From Salvia splendens (taxonomy: Eukaryota > Streptophyta > Magnoliopsida > Lamiales > Lamiaceae): a DNA stretch of 64,000 nt. Shown here one piece after another: positions 1-10,674 of this stretch; the first letter of the stretch is position 1, and each line of letters opens with the position of its first letter. The stretch lies in assembly GCF_004379255.2 (NCBI RefSeq), contig NC_056042.1:14245901-14309900 (forward strand), given 5' to 3'. The notes beneath the pieces are model-generated. The model saw nothing but the letters and a program-made list of their open reading frames with translations, had not been told where the DNA came from and did not search any database. The translations under genes were made by a program, and so were the position numbers.

Positions 1-1304
1 CGTCGTCCACTTTAAGGTAACTACAGTCGGTTCTAAGCAATGCTTTGCAAAAGAAAAAGAAGAATTTCACAACCTAGATAGGCTTTGGCTACCCATCGTG
101 AAAGGTTGCAATGTCAGTCCGTTTATTTCTAAGCCTTATTGAAATAAGATGACATTGGTGTGGTATAGCACTGAATGGATCTAACAGCAAGACGTGTCTT
201 TATGCTATCTACTGAAAGACTAGGTCTTGATAAATATCTATTTCTTAATCTACATACGTTAGCATTGAGCATACGATATTGAGTACCTACTACTTTGACT
301 TACCAAATGTGCGGGTTTTTCGTCACCCAACGATCCAGGTATATTGGGTAGTGGTGATCATTATCTAGCGGTGCTAGGATTGCTATTATGTTGAATCGTG
401 CGCGAGGTGAGTCTCGTTTGATAATGTCCTCAAGAGGAGCTTGAACAAGGTTTTATTATTCGGAAACTGGTCAGTTGGAGTTTTATTACTCTATGAATAA
501 TAAATAAGTGTTTCTTGCTAAGTCCACTCTTGGAATTAATAAGATGTTAATTAATTAAGTCCATAGCAGACTTTAATTAATTAATGGACATTTCTATCTT
601 AAGCGCGGGAAATAAATAATAAACAAAATGGAAATTCGGAATACTTATAATTTCGGATTTGGATGGGGAGTTAAATATTACGTCTGTAGTGGCTGCTCGT
701 AATATTCCAATATAAGCTTGTATTAAATTATGGGTTCAATTTAATTAGTAAAAAGCTAATTGGGGAAGCCCATATTCAAAGCCTTCCATAGATCCCTGAC
801 TGGGCCCAATATGAACTATTATAAATAGGAGAATAAAAGAGACAGAAGATTATTCAACATAGTTGAAAATTTCGTCCCTCTCTAATTAGAGAAGAGGGAC
901 GAAAATTCTTTGATTTTCTCCTCCGTGAGATCTTCAGCTCCTCCTCCGTGAGAATTTCTGTCTTCTTTATTCGAGTCCTAGTGTTTCGATAAGATCAGCC
1001 CACCCTGATGTCGGAATACAGTTCGGGACACCAGTCAGAAGATCTGTGGTCAAGTATTGAAGATCATCGTGGAGAAGGCGCAAGCAATCGACTATTCTTT
1101 GGAGAATCAACGAGGTAAATTGGCTAACTCCGTAGCAAGCATGTTTTAGGATTTATTTGTTCTAAAGCATGTATGTAATTCAAGTTATGAGCATGATACA
1201 TGTGATAATTACGCGAATAGATTTTGTCTAAATAATCTGCTAAATAGATCCGTATTATGTGATCCGTTAGACGCACGCTTCCACTGCCAACCCCTACAGT
1301 TATA
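1..1304 (+). mobile_element. Ty1/copia-like retrotransposon 3' end with LTR
   Basis: No coding frame is seen. The right edge is sharp: the sequence ending in CCCCTACA at 1304 abuts a gag-distal reading frame of a different element (I) at 1305, so this block was inserted there. The right end has CA, a TATA box lies near 820, and the closing stretch with CGCTTCCACTGCC resembles the U5 ends of plant copia LTRs. The left LTR edge is not identified; TGTTAATTAATT near 545 is one candidate, and then 1-544 would be 3' untranslated sequence. The 5-bp target copy would be GTTAT (1305-1309), with its partner outside the window. The copia assignment rests on general resemblance only. Confidence 0.4.
820..829 (+). 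promoter_or_regulatory. TATA box of the copia-like LTR
   Basis: TATAAATAGG lies 485 bp before the LTR end, the place expected for the U3 promoter. A strong inverted repeat follows about 45 bp downstream (see findings). Confidence 0.45.
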
Positions 1305-3330
1305 CCCGATGAAGACTTGGGCAAAACGGAGGATATGGTTAGTAATGTGGACTCCCTTTGAGACGCTTGTTTTGAAGGTTCCTCCACGCTTGTAGGTTAT
1401 GAGCTCCCAGGCCTTCTGTGTGTCGAAGAATGGGGTCTTCTTCGGGAGGCCCGATTACCCTCTCATTCCATATGCCTTCCTCATCTTCCTCCAATGTGAA
1501 CAATCCCATCCTCAAGGAACACTCTCTAATGCTCATTGTTATCTCATCGTTGAATAGGAAAAAGCTGATCGTATCGGCGCCAGGGTCCATGGTGGACTTG
1601 AACTTGTAAGAGGTAAAGAATTCTTTGGCCAAGGCGATCGACACCTCCGTCTCGCTATGACCCATCAACCATTCAAAGCCTATGGCGCTAATATAAGAGA
1701 TGAATTCTTCCTCCAACTAAATCTTCTGGAGCGATTGTGGATGGAAACGTTTTCCCGACTTAGCAAGTTTCCCTTTCGTCCCTCGCTCCTCATATGTCAA
1801 AGGTTTCTTGGGATCATCGAAATGGGACATAACTTCCAATAGATACTTCGTTACCAGTACCCCTATCATCTCATAGATGGGCTCCTCAGGTGGTTGGCTT
1901 CGGCCTCTTCCCCCTCTTCGCTGTCCTCCTCAGTCTTTTCTAATGCTTTGGCAAATGGTACTCGGATGGGTTCTGGTGTGGGCTCTTTATTTACTAGGAT
2001 CGCGGAAGCCTGTCTGTGCATCTTTCTCAGGGGCTTAGCCTCCTGCTTCCCTTTACGCTTACGCTCAGCGGCAAAGCGTTCTCAACGACCTCAGCGGATG
2101 CCTCCTCTTCCTTCTCAGGAGTCTCCTGGGTCTTGGGGGTGCCCTTTCCTGTTTCTTCCTCGCCCTCCGAGGTACCGAACTGTAACTTCATTGCCCTTAT
2201 AGCAGCCACGAAGTCATCCATCTGCTTGCTCCGACGGGTATTTCTCCTCGTCATTCTTTCGTCGACTGGTGTTTCCTCCGCCTCTGACCCATCCTATAGA
2301 TCAACAATTTCTTTCAACCCTTCACTTTCGAGGTTTTCCACATTCGCACCGACAGACTCCTCTATCTCAACTCCTTACCATCGTCCTCATCGACGATCTC
2401 TTTCTCCGTTTCTCCAGCAATATCAACAGGGATTTCTCCCTCAACATCAGCAGGGATTTCTCCCTCAACATTTCCCTCGTCATCCTGTTCAGCCTCTACG
2501 TTATCTCCCTCATCACCAGCAACATTCTCATCACCATCTGCTTCCTCTCTCTATCTACCCTCTCCATCACCCTCAGCATCTTCCTCAACATCCCTCCCAT
2601 CACCCTCTGGCTTGTTATCACCCTCCCTCGGCTCCTTTTTTTCCTCCCCCCTTCTGCATTACCCTCATTCTCCTCCTCCTTGTCATCCCCTCCTACCTCT
2701 TCCATTAGTTCCTCATGGGGGTAATCTGCTGCCTCTGCATGTTGTAGGACAGGGGCATTGGTAGATGTTGTGGCTTGGATTTCGGCTTGGTTCGCCGAGG
2801 AAGGGGGTTCTATAACAGGGGTTAGGGTGTTGAGTAAGTTCTGGGGGGTTTCTTTATGTGAGGTTAGGGATTGAGCGGTGGGTTTCTCGAAAATTCAACG
2901 GTTTAGGTGGAATTTCAAGCGGGGACAAAGTGGTTTCTTCTTCTTTACATGTCACCTCCATGCGAGCATAAAATGTGCTAGCCTTCGCTCCACGACCAAA
3001 TTTCTGGAGGAATTCCTCTGGATCTGGCTCGTCGGTCGGCTCTATTGAGACGACGGCGGTTGCGGCAAGTGGGGTAGTGGAAGTCATCGGTGGCATGGCA
3101 GAAATTGTAGTTGGAGTGGGAGTCACGATTTGTGTTGACGAAGTCGCCGTCGGCTCTTTTTGAGGAACGATCAGTAGCTTCTATGCGGCTGGGTTCGTCA
3201 GGGATTTTGACGAAGACTCGTCGGACTTTGCCTTGGTGGGTTGAGGATTCTTCCTTCGACTGGTGGGCTTGGGTGGCTGGTTCTACATGACTTTGTCATC
3301 GGAAATCCGCGGTGGTCGGTGGCTGCTCCG
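1305..3330 (-). pseudogene. ORF1-like remnant of element I (Athila ORF1 / plant-transposon domain)
   Basis: The best preserved part is 1716-1339 (ISAIGFEWLMGHSETEVSI..., MSIRE, IGPPEED). It matches residues about 450-560 of the 910-codon frame of element II. After a frameshift the match continues (RFAQVFIGYN) to 1305, where the copia block interrupts it. The N-terminal half (about 3330-1720) is an acidic, Pro/Glu/Ser-rich stretch broken by many stops. In Athila elements this frame lies 3' of integrase or is named ORF1; its biochemical function is not established. Confidence 0.75.
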
Positions 3331-3940
3331 TCTAAAATTCACACAAAGAAAATTTGAAATGGTGAGGTTAGGGTTTTCAAAAATTGAATGTGTGTGTTGT
3401 GAGAGAAAATAATTGTGAGGGAGAAGTTAATAAGTTGGGGGACGTTATTTTAGGAAAAATTAAAAAGAAAGGAAAAAGAAAAATAAGGAAATAAAAATAA
3501 AAATAAAAAGGAAAAGGGAGAGGGACGGTTGCATGATGATAATAGCAACCGTACGCTTCCTCCTAGGTAGTTTTGAAATTTGAATTTCAAAATTTGAAAC
3601 TCCCCCCCCCCATTTGCCCGAAAATTTCTCCCTCTCACTTAACTGTTGCTTTCAAGCTCCCTCTCACAATACAACCATGTCAAGGGGATATGAATCCAAA
3701 ATATTTTCAATTTCAAACTGCTTTTCCAGGTATGCTCGATGTTTCAAAAATATTTTTAGGTAAATAATTTTTTTCTTTGTTTGGATTTTTAATATCAAGA
3801 TTCAGGAAATCTAACTACTTTATTTACAATACATGTGTAAGTATTCTTGGGAATATACTAGTTCAGTCCACATATTTAAAAACTTCTTTCCTATCTACCT
3901 GACCCAGGAATTCCCGAAGAATACTTAGCAACCTGACCAG
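3331..3940. other. Element I spacer between pol and ORF1-like remnant
   Basis: AT-rich sequence with no coding frame. It has a C10 run at about 3602-3611 and purine/pyrimidine-skewed tracts. It corresponds in position to 39163-39762 of element II. No regulatory site is recognised. Confidence 0.5.
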
Positions 3941-5760
3941 TTAGGCAACAATGGAGAGTATGCATTGGGGAATTTCCTCCACTACGTACAACTCTGAACT
4001 ATCCCTAAATACCTTGACCCTGTGGCCATTAACAAGAAAAGGGATAGAGTTAGAGGCGCTTCCCTGAATTTCCACAGCTCCATTTGCTCTTAGGCCAATG
4101 ATCGTGTAGGGCCCTATCCACTTGGACTTTAGCTTTCCAGGCATCAGTTTCAACCGTGATTGGAACAGAAGCACTTTGTGACCAACCTGCAACTCCTTGA
4201 TCTAGAGGTTCTTGTCGTGCCATAACTTGGTTTTGTCTTTATACCACATCACAACATCGTATGACTCAAGCCTCAATTCCTCCAGCTCCTGCAGTTGGAG
4301 CTTTCTCTCCTCCTCACAGGCTTGGGGCTTCATATTCATATACTTGACCGCCCAGTAAGCTTTGTGTTCAACGCCCACAGGGAGATGGCACATCTTGCCT
4401 AAAACGAGCGTTTAAGGAGACATTCCAATGGGGGTCTTGAACGTAGTACGGTAGGCCCAAAGAGCATCTTCCAACCATTTGCTCCAGTCTTTCCTCGATT
4501 GGTTAACTGTTTTTCCAGAATTCCTTTTATCTCCCGGTTGGAGATCTCTGTCTGCCCATTACTTTGTGGATGATATGGAGTGGAAAACCTGTGATGTACT
4601 CCGTATTTCTACATAAGGGCTTCCATGGTTCGGTTGCAGAAATGCGTTCCTTGATCTGAAATCACCGACGTGGGTACTCCGTAGCGACTGAAAATATTGG
4701 CCTTTAAAAACTTCGTGACCTCTTTTACTTCACACGTGGCAGTCGCATTAGCCTCTATCCATTTTGATACGTAAACTGTTGCCACCAGAATATAAGAATT
4801 TCCGTAGGTAAACGGGAATGGACCCATGAAGTCCACTCCCCAGACATCGAACACTTCACAAACGATTACTGGGACCTGGGGCATTTCGTCGCGAGTGGAG
4901 ATTCCCCCTGTTTGTTGGCATCGACCACAACTCTGGCAATACTCATACGCGTCTCTATTCAGTGTGGGCCAGTAAAAACCGCTGTCTAGAACTTTCCTAG
5001 TAGTTTTTCTTATGCCAAAATGCCCACTGCATGCCAATGCATGACAATGGTCCAGTAAGTCCCTCTGTTCCTATTCCGGAATACACCTGCTGATCACCTG
5101 GTCTGAACCCATTCTCCAGAGGTAGGGATCATCCCAAAAATAGTACTTGGCTTCACTCCTAATTTTCATTCTCTGGGCCAGGGAAACCTTTGGCTCACTA
5201 GGGAGCTCTCCCATAACTAAGAAATTTGCCAGGTCTGCGAACCAAGGTTCTGCATTCAGCTTAAATTTCCCTTTTTCTGAATCTCCTGGACCTGTTATTG
5301 CTAGCACTTTCATCCATCCAATCGGTCTAGAAGAATTTCCCACGTAATAATGATGCTCTTCTGGGAACTCATCTGATATAGCTTCCTATGTATCTCCTTG
5401 AAAGATTCTACTCAAATGATCGGCTACCTTATTCTCAGGCCCTTTCTTATCCCTCACTTCCCAGTCAAATTCTTGTAGTAACAACACCTATCGGATTAGT
5501 TTTGGCTTAGAATCCTTCTTCGCCAACAGGTACTTAATAGCTGCGTGATCAGTGAACACTATCACCCTCGACCCAAGTAAATATGGTCCGAACTTCTCAA
5601 AGGAATACACAACAACTAGCATTTCTTTCTCTGTGGTGTCGTAATTCTTCTGGGTCAGGTTAAGAGTCTTCGAGACGTAGAAAATCACATAGCTCTTTCC
5701 ATCAATTCTGTGACCTGGCACTAGTTCGATGGCGTAGTCGCTGGCATCGCACATCACCTT
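3941..5760 (-). pseudogene. pol remnant (RNase H-integrase) of element I
   Basis: The frame opens with the RNase H motif MCDASDYA at about 5757, directly after about 60 nt of gag-end sequence, so protease and reverse transcriptase are gone. RNase H residues run to about 5350. Then come the integrase zinc-binding region (5040-4900, CQSCGRCQ), the catalytic core (DFMGPFP near 4830, VISDQGTH near 4660), and a frame-shifted C-terminal region down to 3941 ([12 protein letters not shown]). Stops interrupt RNase H and the second half of the core. Each block aligns with element II pol in the same order. Confidence 0.85.
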
Positions 5761-5775
5761 CTGATGGAGCAGATC

Positions 5776-6774
5776 ATCTCCTTCTTAGCTCACCTCAGTA
5801 GGTGTCCCTTCATCCATCCTCATTGTAGGACCTTTGTACTCTCATTTGGACCTAAGGGTGATTTCACTGATGTTAGCCCTATCTGGTGGCTTAACTGTGG
5901 CAGTGATTCTTCCTTCATTCCCACGCATTTCACTCTGGGAAGTGGCGATCTGGGATAATTGCTTCGCCAGCATGTCCATGGCTGTCTTGTGTTCCACATG
6001 AGCGTCTTGAAGCTTATGTACCACATCATTATTGGACTGCATATTATTCTGAAGGTGCTGCTGCGAACTGACCAAATCGTTTACCATCTCATCGAGGCTC
6101 TTCGGTTGTCTGGCGCTCGGATGAATGGTACTCGGTCCTCGATGATGGCTAGGTCCATGTCCCTGATTTGAATGGAAATTCCCTTGATGCCCCTGATTGC
6201 TGTTGTACTGATTACCCGACCCTTGATTCCCCTGGTAATTGGGTTGAGGGTTTGAGTTATTGCCTTGGTAATTCCTCTGATGGGGTGGCACATAGGAATT
6301 TGTTGGATTGTTCTGATTCCTGTTTGCCCAGTTGGACTGGTTGCCCTGATTCCAGTTGCCCCAATTGTTCTGTCTTTCCTGATTTCTTCCAGACCAGTTG
6401 GATTGATGTTCCGGGGGATTCGAATAGTTGGCATTCTGCTGCAGGGGTGGTGAATTCAGGTTACCTTCGGTCCATCTAAAGTTAGGGTGATCCCTCGATG
6501 GGGCATCCATTTGCTTTCCAGGTTCCAACTACCATTCGGATTTCAACTTCCTATTGAATTTGTCTGGGCTTGTTTCTGAAAACGACTCTGGTTCCTTCTT
6601 GATTGGCGAGGTCGGATCCTCTTCACTTCCTGAACTCAACTGGAGTGGGCCAGCTGTTGTGAACCCTGATCTGGTGGTTACAGGGGCAAGTACTTCTTTA
6701 GGTTGCCAGCTGAACTAAGTGTCTCTCCAATTGGGCGTATAATTCCAGCTCCCGAACTTTGAGCCTCTGCTCAT
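5776..6774 (-). pseudogene. gag remnant of element I
   Basis: The frame starts at ATG 6774-6772 (MSRGSKFGSWN) and matches the start of element II Gag. A stop follows after 19 codons where II has a sense codon. The frame then goes from the N-terminal acidic segment directly to the Asn/Gln-rich region (6528-5842, about 228 codons, many NQG/NWGN repeats, ending near ISEITLRSK). The whole capsid-like retrotransposon Gag domain, about 300 residues in II, is missing. In intact relatives Gag forms the virus-like particle. The upstream sequence has a pyrimidine tract and CAG just before the ATG, as in II. Confidence 0.8.
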
Positions 6775-6857
6775 AAACTGAAAACAAAAAGAAAAGCAAC
6801 AAATCAAAACTATATACACCAAACCACTCTAAACACAAACATAAATAATGCCATCCA

Positions 6858-6875
6858 TCCCCGGCAACGGCGCCA
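6858..6875 (-). other. Primer binding site (tRNA-Asp), element I
   Basis: The minus strand reads TGGCGCCGTTGCCGGGGA, complementary to the 3' end of plant tRNA-Asp, 2 nt inside the LTR. It is identical to the sites in elements II and F. This priming choice is typical of the Athila clade. Confidence 0.9.
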
Positions 6876-6877
6876 TT

Positions 6878-8362
6878 TGAAGTAGCTAGATAAAGTGAGT
6901 GCGCACTAGGTGTTTCTCAATTAACAGGTCTAGAGGATTCACTAGATCATAGGGTCTAGGAGATTTTGAATCTATCATAAATGGTCATTGGACACACTTT
7001 TCACTACTTCAAAACCTTAACCCATCATACTATTGGCTAGTACATAGAAGTAAGAATCGATCCCACAGAGACGGAGGTGTTAGCAAGTATTTAGAGGGTT
7101 TGGGGAAGGTCGGCTGCTGCCACGCAACTCATGGGTTAATATTTTTTTAGACTACTGGACTTGAGAGAATTTGAAGCAGCTAACTAACTACTGCACCTAA
7201 GAAACGAGAAAAACGTGAGCGCATGCTTGACTCATCAGATCGCAAATTAACTAAGATCAAATTAAACAAACTACTAGGTCAAGTAAAAAGTTTCCCAAAA
7301 CAGTTAGACAATGATGTAAGAAAAAGCCATGGAACAGATTTCCCGATTTATCTATTGCGACAGATAAAGCTGCAAAGCAAACAAACAAACGGATATGCGT
7401 CTAACTACCAACGATCTTCATCTTCCTCAACAAATTTGACATGAACATGAACGAAACAGAGCATCAAACACAGAAAATAGGGCAACTTAGATCGGACTTC
7501 AAACATTACGATTAAGCTGGGAAAACTACCAGATCTACACTACCAGGTTGAGTAAATCGAAAGCAACATTAAAATAGCCATAACCATGTAGATTCAAACC
7601 AATACGTATCAGATCCACAACTCCAAATCACAATTCCACTCTCGATCAACCCGATCCATACTAGACCACATCCAGATCCAGATCCACATCCACATCCACA
7701 TCCATCTACTCCGATTCAACCGATTCAACAACAAAACAACTCTAATTCAACCGATCTCAACTCTGATTCAATAACCAATTGCGAAAAACATCCAAATCAG
7801 TAAAAACCAACATCAAGCATCAAAACCAACATAAAAATAGAAAACGTAAACTTCCATAGTAGCTGGTAAAAAGTTAAAAAGAGCAGCGGTCACCAAGCTT
7901 CCGGCAGAGAAGTTCACGGTGAGCCGTAATATGCCCAGAATTACCCCATCGATGCCAAGTGCGTGTGTGAAATTAGCTAAAACTAAAAGTGAAACTAATG
8001 ATTGTGTCGAAGCTGGTGTAGAATAATGATCTTCTTCAAGATAGTCGTCCCTTTTATAGTTGAGGTTCAGACCCCTAGGGCATTCCTTCTTCATGATTTG
8101 TCATTTTTGTCCTCTGAAAAAGGATCTTTTAGAATTTGCTCCTCCTTTACTTTGGCTTCCTGCCAGCGTTTTATCATTTCCTCGGTCAAGTAAATTGCTG
8201 GCGCTTTTTCACTTCACTTTCCTCGTTTTCGTTTGCCCGTTGATTTGTATGCATTTCCTAGACCTGGTAGATATTTCACGCACCTGTACTTGGAAACACT
8301 TATTAGTTCACTGAAATCATAGAATTTAACCCCATAACCAATGCATGAAATAAGCCTTATCA
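6878..8362 (-). repeat. 5' LTR of element I
   Basis: On the plus strand it begins TGAAGTAGC and ends GCCTTATCA, so the minus strand reads TG...CA. It lies exactly 2 bp from a tRNA-Asp PBS, which fixes the inner edge. The outer terminus (minus TGATAAGGCTTATTTCATG) matches the terminus of element II's LTR. Length is 1485 bp. No second copy is in the window. Confidence 0.8.
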
Positions 8363-8665
8363 CTAATCTATATGAACCTCACTCACGGCTAGGAAAGTCA
8401 CTACAATTGGCAAGACCCTCTCTCAAGTGCACCTACCACGTGGATTAACCTCTAATGTCAGAGTCTCTTCCCAACAATTTGAAGCTAATTCCCTAATTCT
8501 AAAGACTTAAGCCATCTCTCTAGTACTTTCTTATCTCAAATGCAATTAGACACGTAATGGTTGGTTAAATAACACACCTAATCATGCAACTCTTGAATAC
8601 AATAGCAATGCATTGAAATCCAATTGGTACCTAAGCAATTGAATTAAAAAGACACAATAACCAAC
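8363..8665. other. Unassigned 300 bp between LTRs (possible LTR relic)
   Basis: No coding frame. Phrases such as a Cys-poor, AT-rich stretch ending in AACACACCTAATCATGC have the texture of Athila-type U5 sequence, so this may be the target LTR into which element I inserted. No terminal motif or PBS supports that. Confidence 0.25.
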
Positions 8666-8695
8666 TGATGAGGCTCGTTTCACGCATGTGTTCAT

Positions 8696-9731
8696 TGATA
8701 AGGCTCATTTCATGCATAGGTTTGGGGGTAAAATGTACGCTACTTGATCTGTTTTATCGCACAAAACAAGTGTTAAATGTGCAGAAATGCCACTTGACCA
8801 AGGCAACAAGGCCAGACTGATCATGCAAGTACAATAGGCGAAAAAGGCCAGGAAGTAGGGGAGTTGATCAAGGGGAGTAATCAAGCATCAAGGAGGGGAC
8901 CGCTTGCTTCCAGAAGAAGGACACATGAGGCTATGAGCTGGATGGTGCGCATCATTTTGTTATCAAGGACAACGTTCTAGAAGGGGACACGTGCTGATAT
9001 ATGAGACGCAAGGACGGAGCTGAGTCACGAATCTGTAATAGAAAAGCGTCGTCATTCTAGAAGGAAAGCACGTAGCAATCAATGAGTCGCTCACTCTCAG
9101 CATGAGCGAATATTCCCTGCCAAGATCGATATCCAGCTGGAAGTCATGCCAAGCCTATAAATAGAGGATGTGCCACCACGCAAAACAGATCTGATCCTTT
9201 ACTTTCCGTCTTTAGTTTAGTTTAGTTTAGCTCTCTAGTCTAGTTCAGTTCTCTAGATAGCTTAGATAAAGTAACGCTTAGTGAGAAAGGGCGATCGAAG
9301 GAGCGCTGCAAAATACTTGATATCTGTCGGCGTATTCTTAAGTTTTCCGCCGAGGATCTCCCCAGTTTTACTTGCTTTCGTATTTCCGAAGTGTTAGCTT
9401 AGTTTAAATTTTACGCTGTACTGTTCTGAGTTTTAGTTTTAATCAAAGCTGTTTTCGTTTTCATCATGGTGTTTACTGCTTCACGTAGTTAATTTTCATT
9501 CCAGTCTGAAATTCACTTGACCCAGTAGTTAAAATTTCCTTGATCAAGTTAGTGACTTAAATTATGTCTAGAGTAAAAATCAGTAGTTAAAAACTCCCAA
9601 GTTAAAGCGTGGCAGCAGCCAACCCCCTGTTCACTACTCACATACTTGATACACTAGCTTCTCTGTGGGATCGCCCCGAACTTGCCATTTTACTGTTAAA
9701 GTAGTGCAAAATTGAGAGTTTATAAATTACA
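8696..9731 (+). repeat. Athila-like LTR 'E' (right edge uncertain)
   Basis: It starts TGATAAGGCTCATTTCATG, matching the outer termini of LTRs I and II. A TATA box (TATAAATAG, 9156-9164) is followed by U5-like sequence with GGCAGCAGCC and CTCTGTGGGATCG, which recur in the other Athila LTRs. The right end is placed at ...AAATTACA (9731), before a possible degenerate PBS (TTGGTGGCG), but 9861 (...CCATTTTCA) is equally possible. A 30-bp imperfect duplicate of the start (TGATGAGGCTCGTTTCACG) lies immediately left at 8666-8695. Confidence 0.5.
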
Positions 9732-9861
9732 TTGGTGGCGTGCGATAGCGAGATCAACTTGATCAAGTGGCAACGACATTTGCTAACTGATCCAAGAGAA
9801 AAAGTCACGATCGTTAGGCCCGCCATCTATCATAAAACTACATCAAAGTCTGCCATTTTCA

Positions 9862-10462
9862 GAAACTAAGTTGATCAACTGGGTGGACGAATGGATCAGG
9901 GGAAGCAGTTAAATTCGCTGCGCAAATGGATCAAGTTGGATCAAATGGCATACAGCGGGAGCACCTGGTTAGAAGACTAATGCGTCACATAAGAAAGATC
10001 CCCAAGGGCAAAGGGTAAAGCAGACTTTTTGGAGAACAAAGCCCTAAGGATCAAGACCTCCCTCCTTCCTATAAATGGAAATAGAGAAGGAGAAAGAAGG
10101 CAGCTTCAAAGAGACGACGCTCATTAATTTTCAGCTCTCTTCCAGAGCTGAAATGGAAGCTCCCAACACTACGCACTCCTAATTCCACTGCATACACGCT
10201 TGGTACATGTTTTACTTCCCTATACTAGTTAATAGTATTATGGGTTAAGGTTTTGAAAACACTTTTGCGTCCCCCTGTTCATCTCACTCAAGGCGGATTT
10301 AGTTAAGTCGATCAGTCTGAATCTCCACAGGATCCACTCACCTGTGTTTGTAGGTAAAAGACACGCCCCTGACCAGCTTGATCAGCTTGACAATCCAACT
10401 CGAGCAAGCCACAACGATAAAAAGAAGATGAGAATGAAGGAGAGGGAAATCGTTCACTTTCA
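9862..10462 (+). repeat. 5'-truncated LTR of element F
   Basis: It ends GTTCACTTTCA at 10462, 2 bp before a tRNA-Asp PBS, so the right edge is firm. It aligns with inverted LTR G (15698-17281) from about 9870 onward (GATCAACTGGGTGGACGAA against GATCAATTGGGCGGACGAA in G), including the TATA region (TATAAATGG, 10070-10078), GCTGAAATGGAAGCTC and GATCAGTCTGAATCTCCA. The first part of the LTR found in G is absent here; LTR E and its trailing sequence lie in its place. Confidence 0.65.
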
Positions 10463-10464
10463 AA

Positions 10465-10482
10465 TGGCGCCGTTGCCGGGGA
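10465..10482 (+). other. Primer binding site (tRNA-Asp), element F
   Basis: TGGCGCCGTTGCCGGGGA, 2 nt after the LTR end, is identical to the sites of elements I and II. Confidence 0.9.
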
Positions 10483-10674
10483 TGATGACATTTACCCTAC
10501 ATTTGTTGCAAGGCACTTTGGTGTATATACTGTTAATATTTTCATCCTTTTGTTTGTAGTTGAGAGACAGCTCAGGGCAGCAACAGTAAAGAATCAGTAT
10601 CCATGTCTACGTGGATCAAGTGTTCTCTCTGCTGGTGTGGACGGAAAGGACTACTGGAGCAAGAGAACACATAG

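Larger units (their letters stand above)
1305..8362 (-). mobile_element. Athila-type Ty3/gypsy element I (truncated, deleted)
   Basis: Read on the minus strand the order is 5' LTR (8362-6878), tRNA-Asp PBS, gag remnant, RNase H-integrase remnant, spacer, and an ORF1-like remnant that is cut by the copia block at 1304/1305. The 3' LTR is outside the window. It is a relative of element II, with which it shares the PBS, LTR termini and domain order. Two large internal deletions removed the Gag capsid-like domain and everything from protease through reverse transcriptase. Many stops and frameshifts make it non-functional. No TSD can be checked; the 5 bp after the LTR are CTAAT (8363-8367). Confidence 0.85.

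Noticed and set aside
2016..2724. Plus-strand 230- and 151-codon frames rich in Pro/Ser/His
   Set aside because: They are the reverse reading of the acidic low-complexity part of the element I ORF1-like remnant.
3602..3611. C10 run as an element I polypurine tract
   Set aside because: It lies between pol and the ORF1-like remnant, far from any LTR, with no flanking PPT context.
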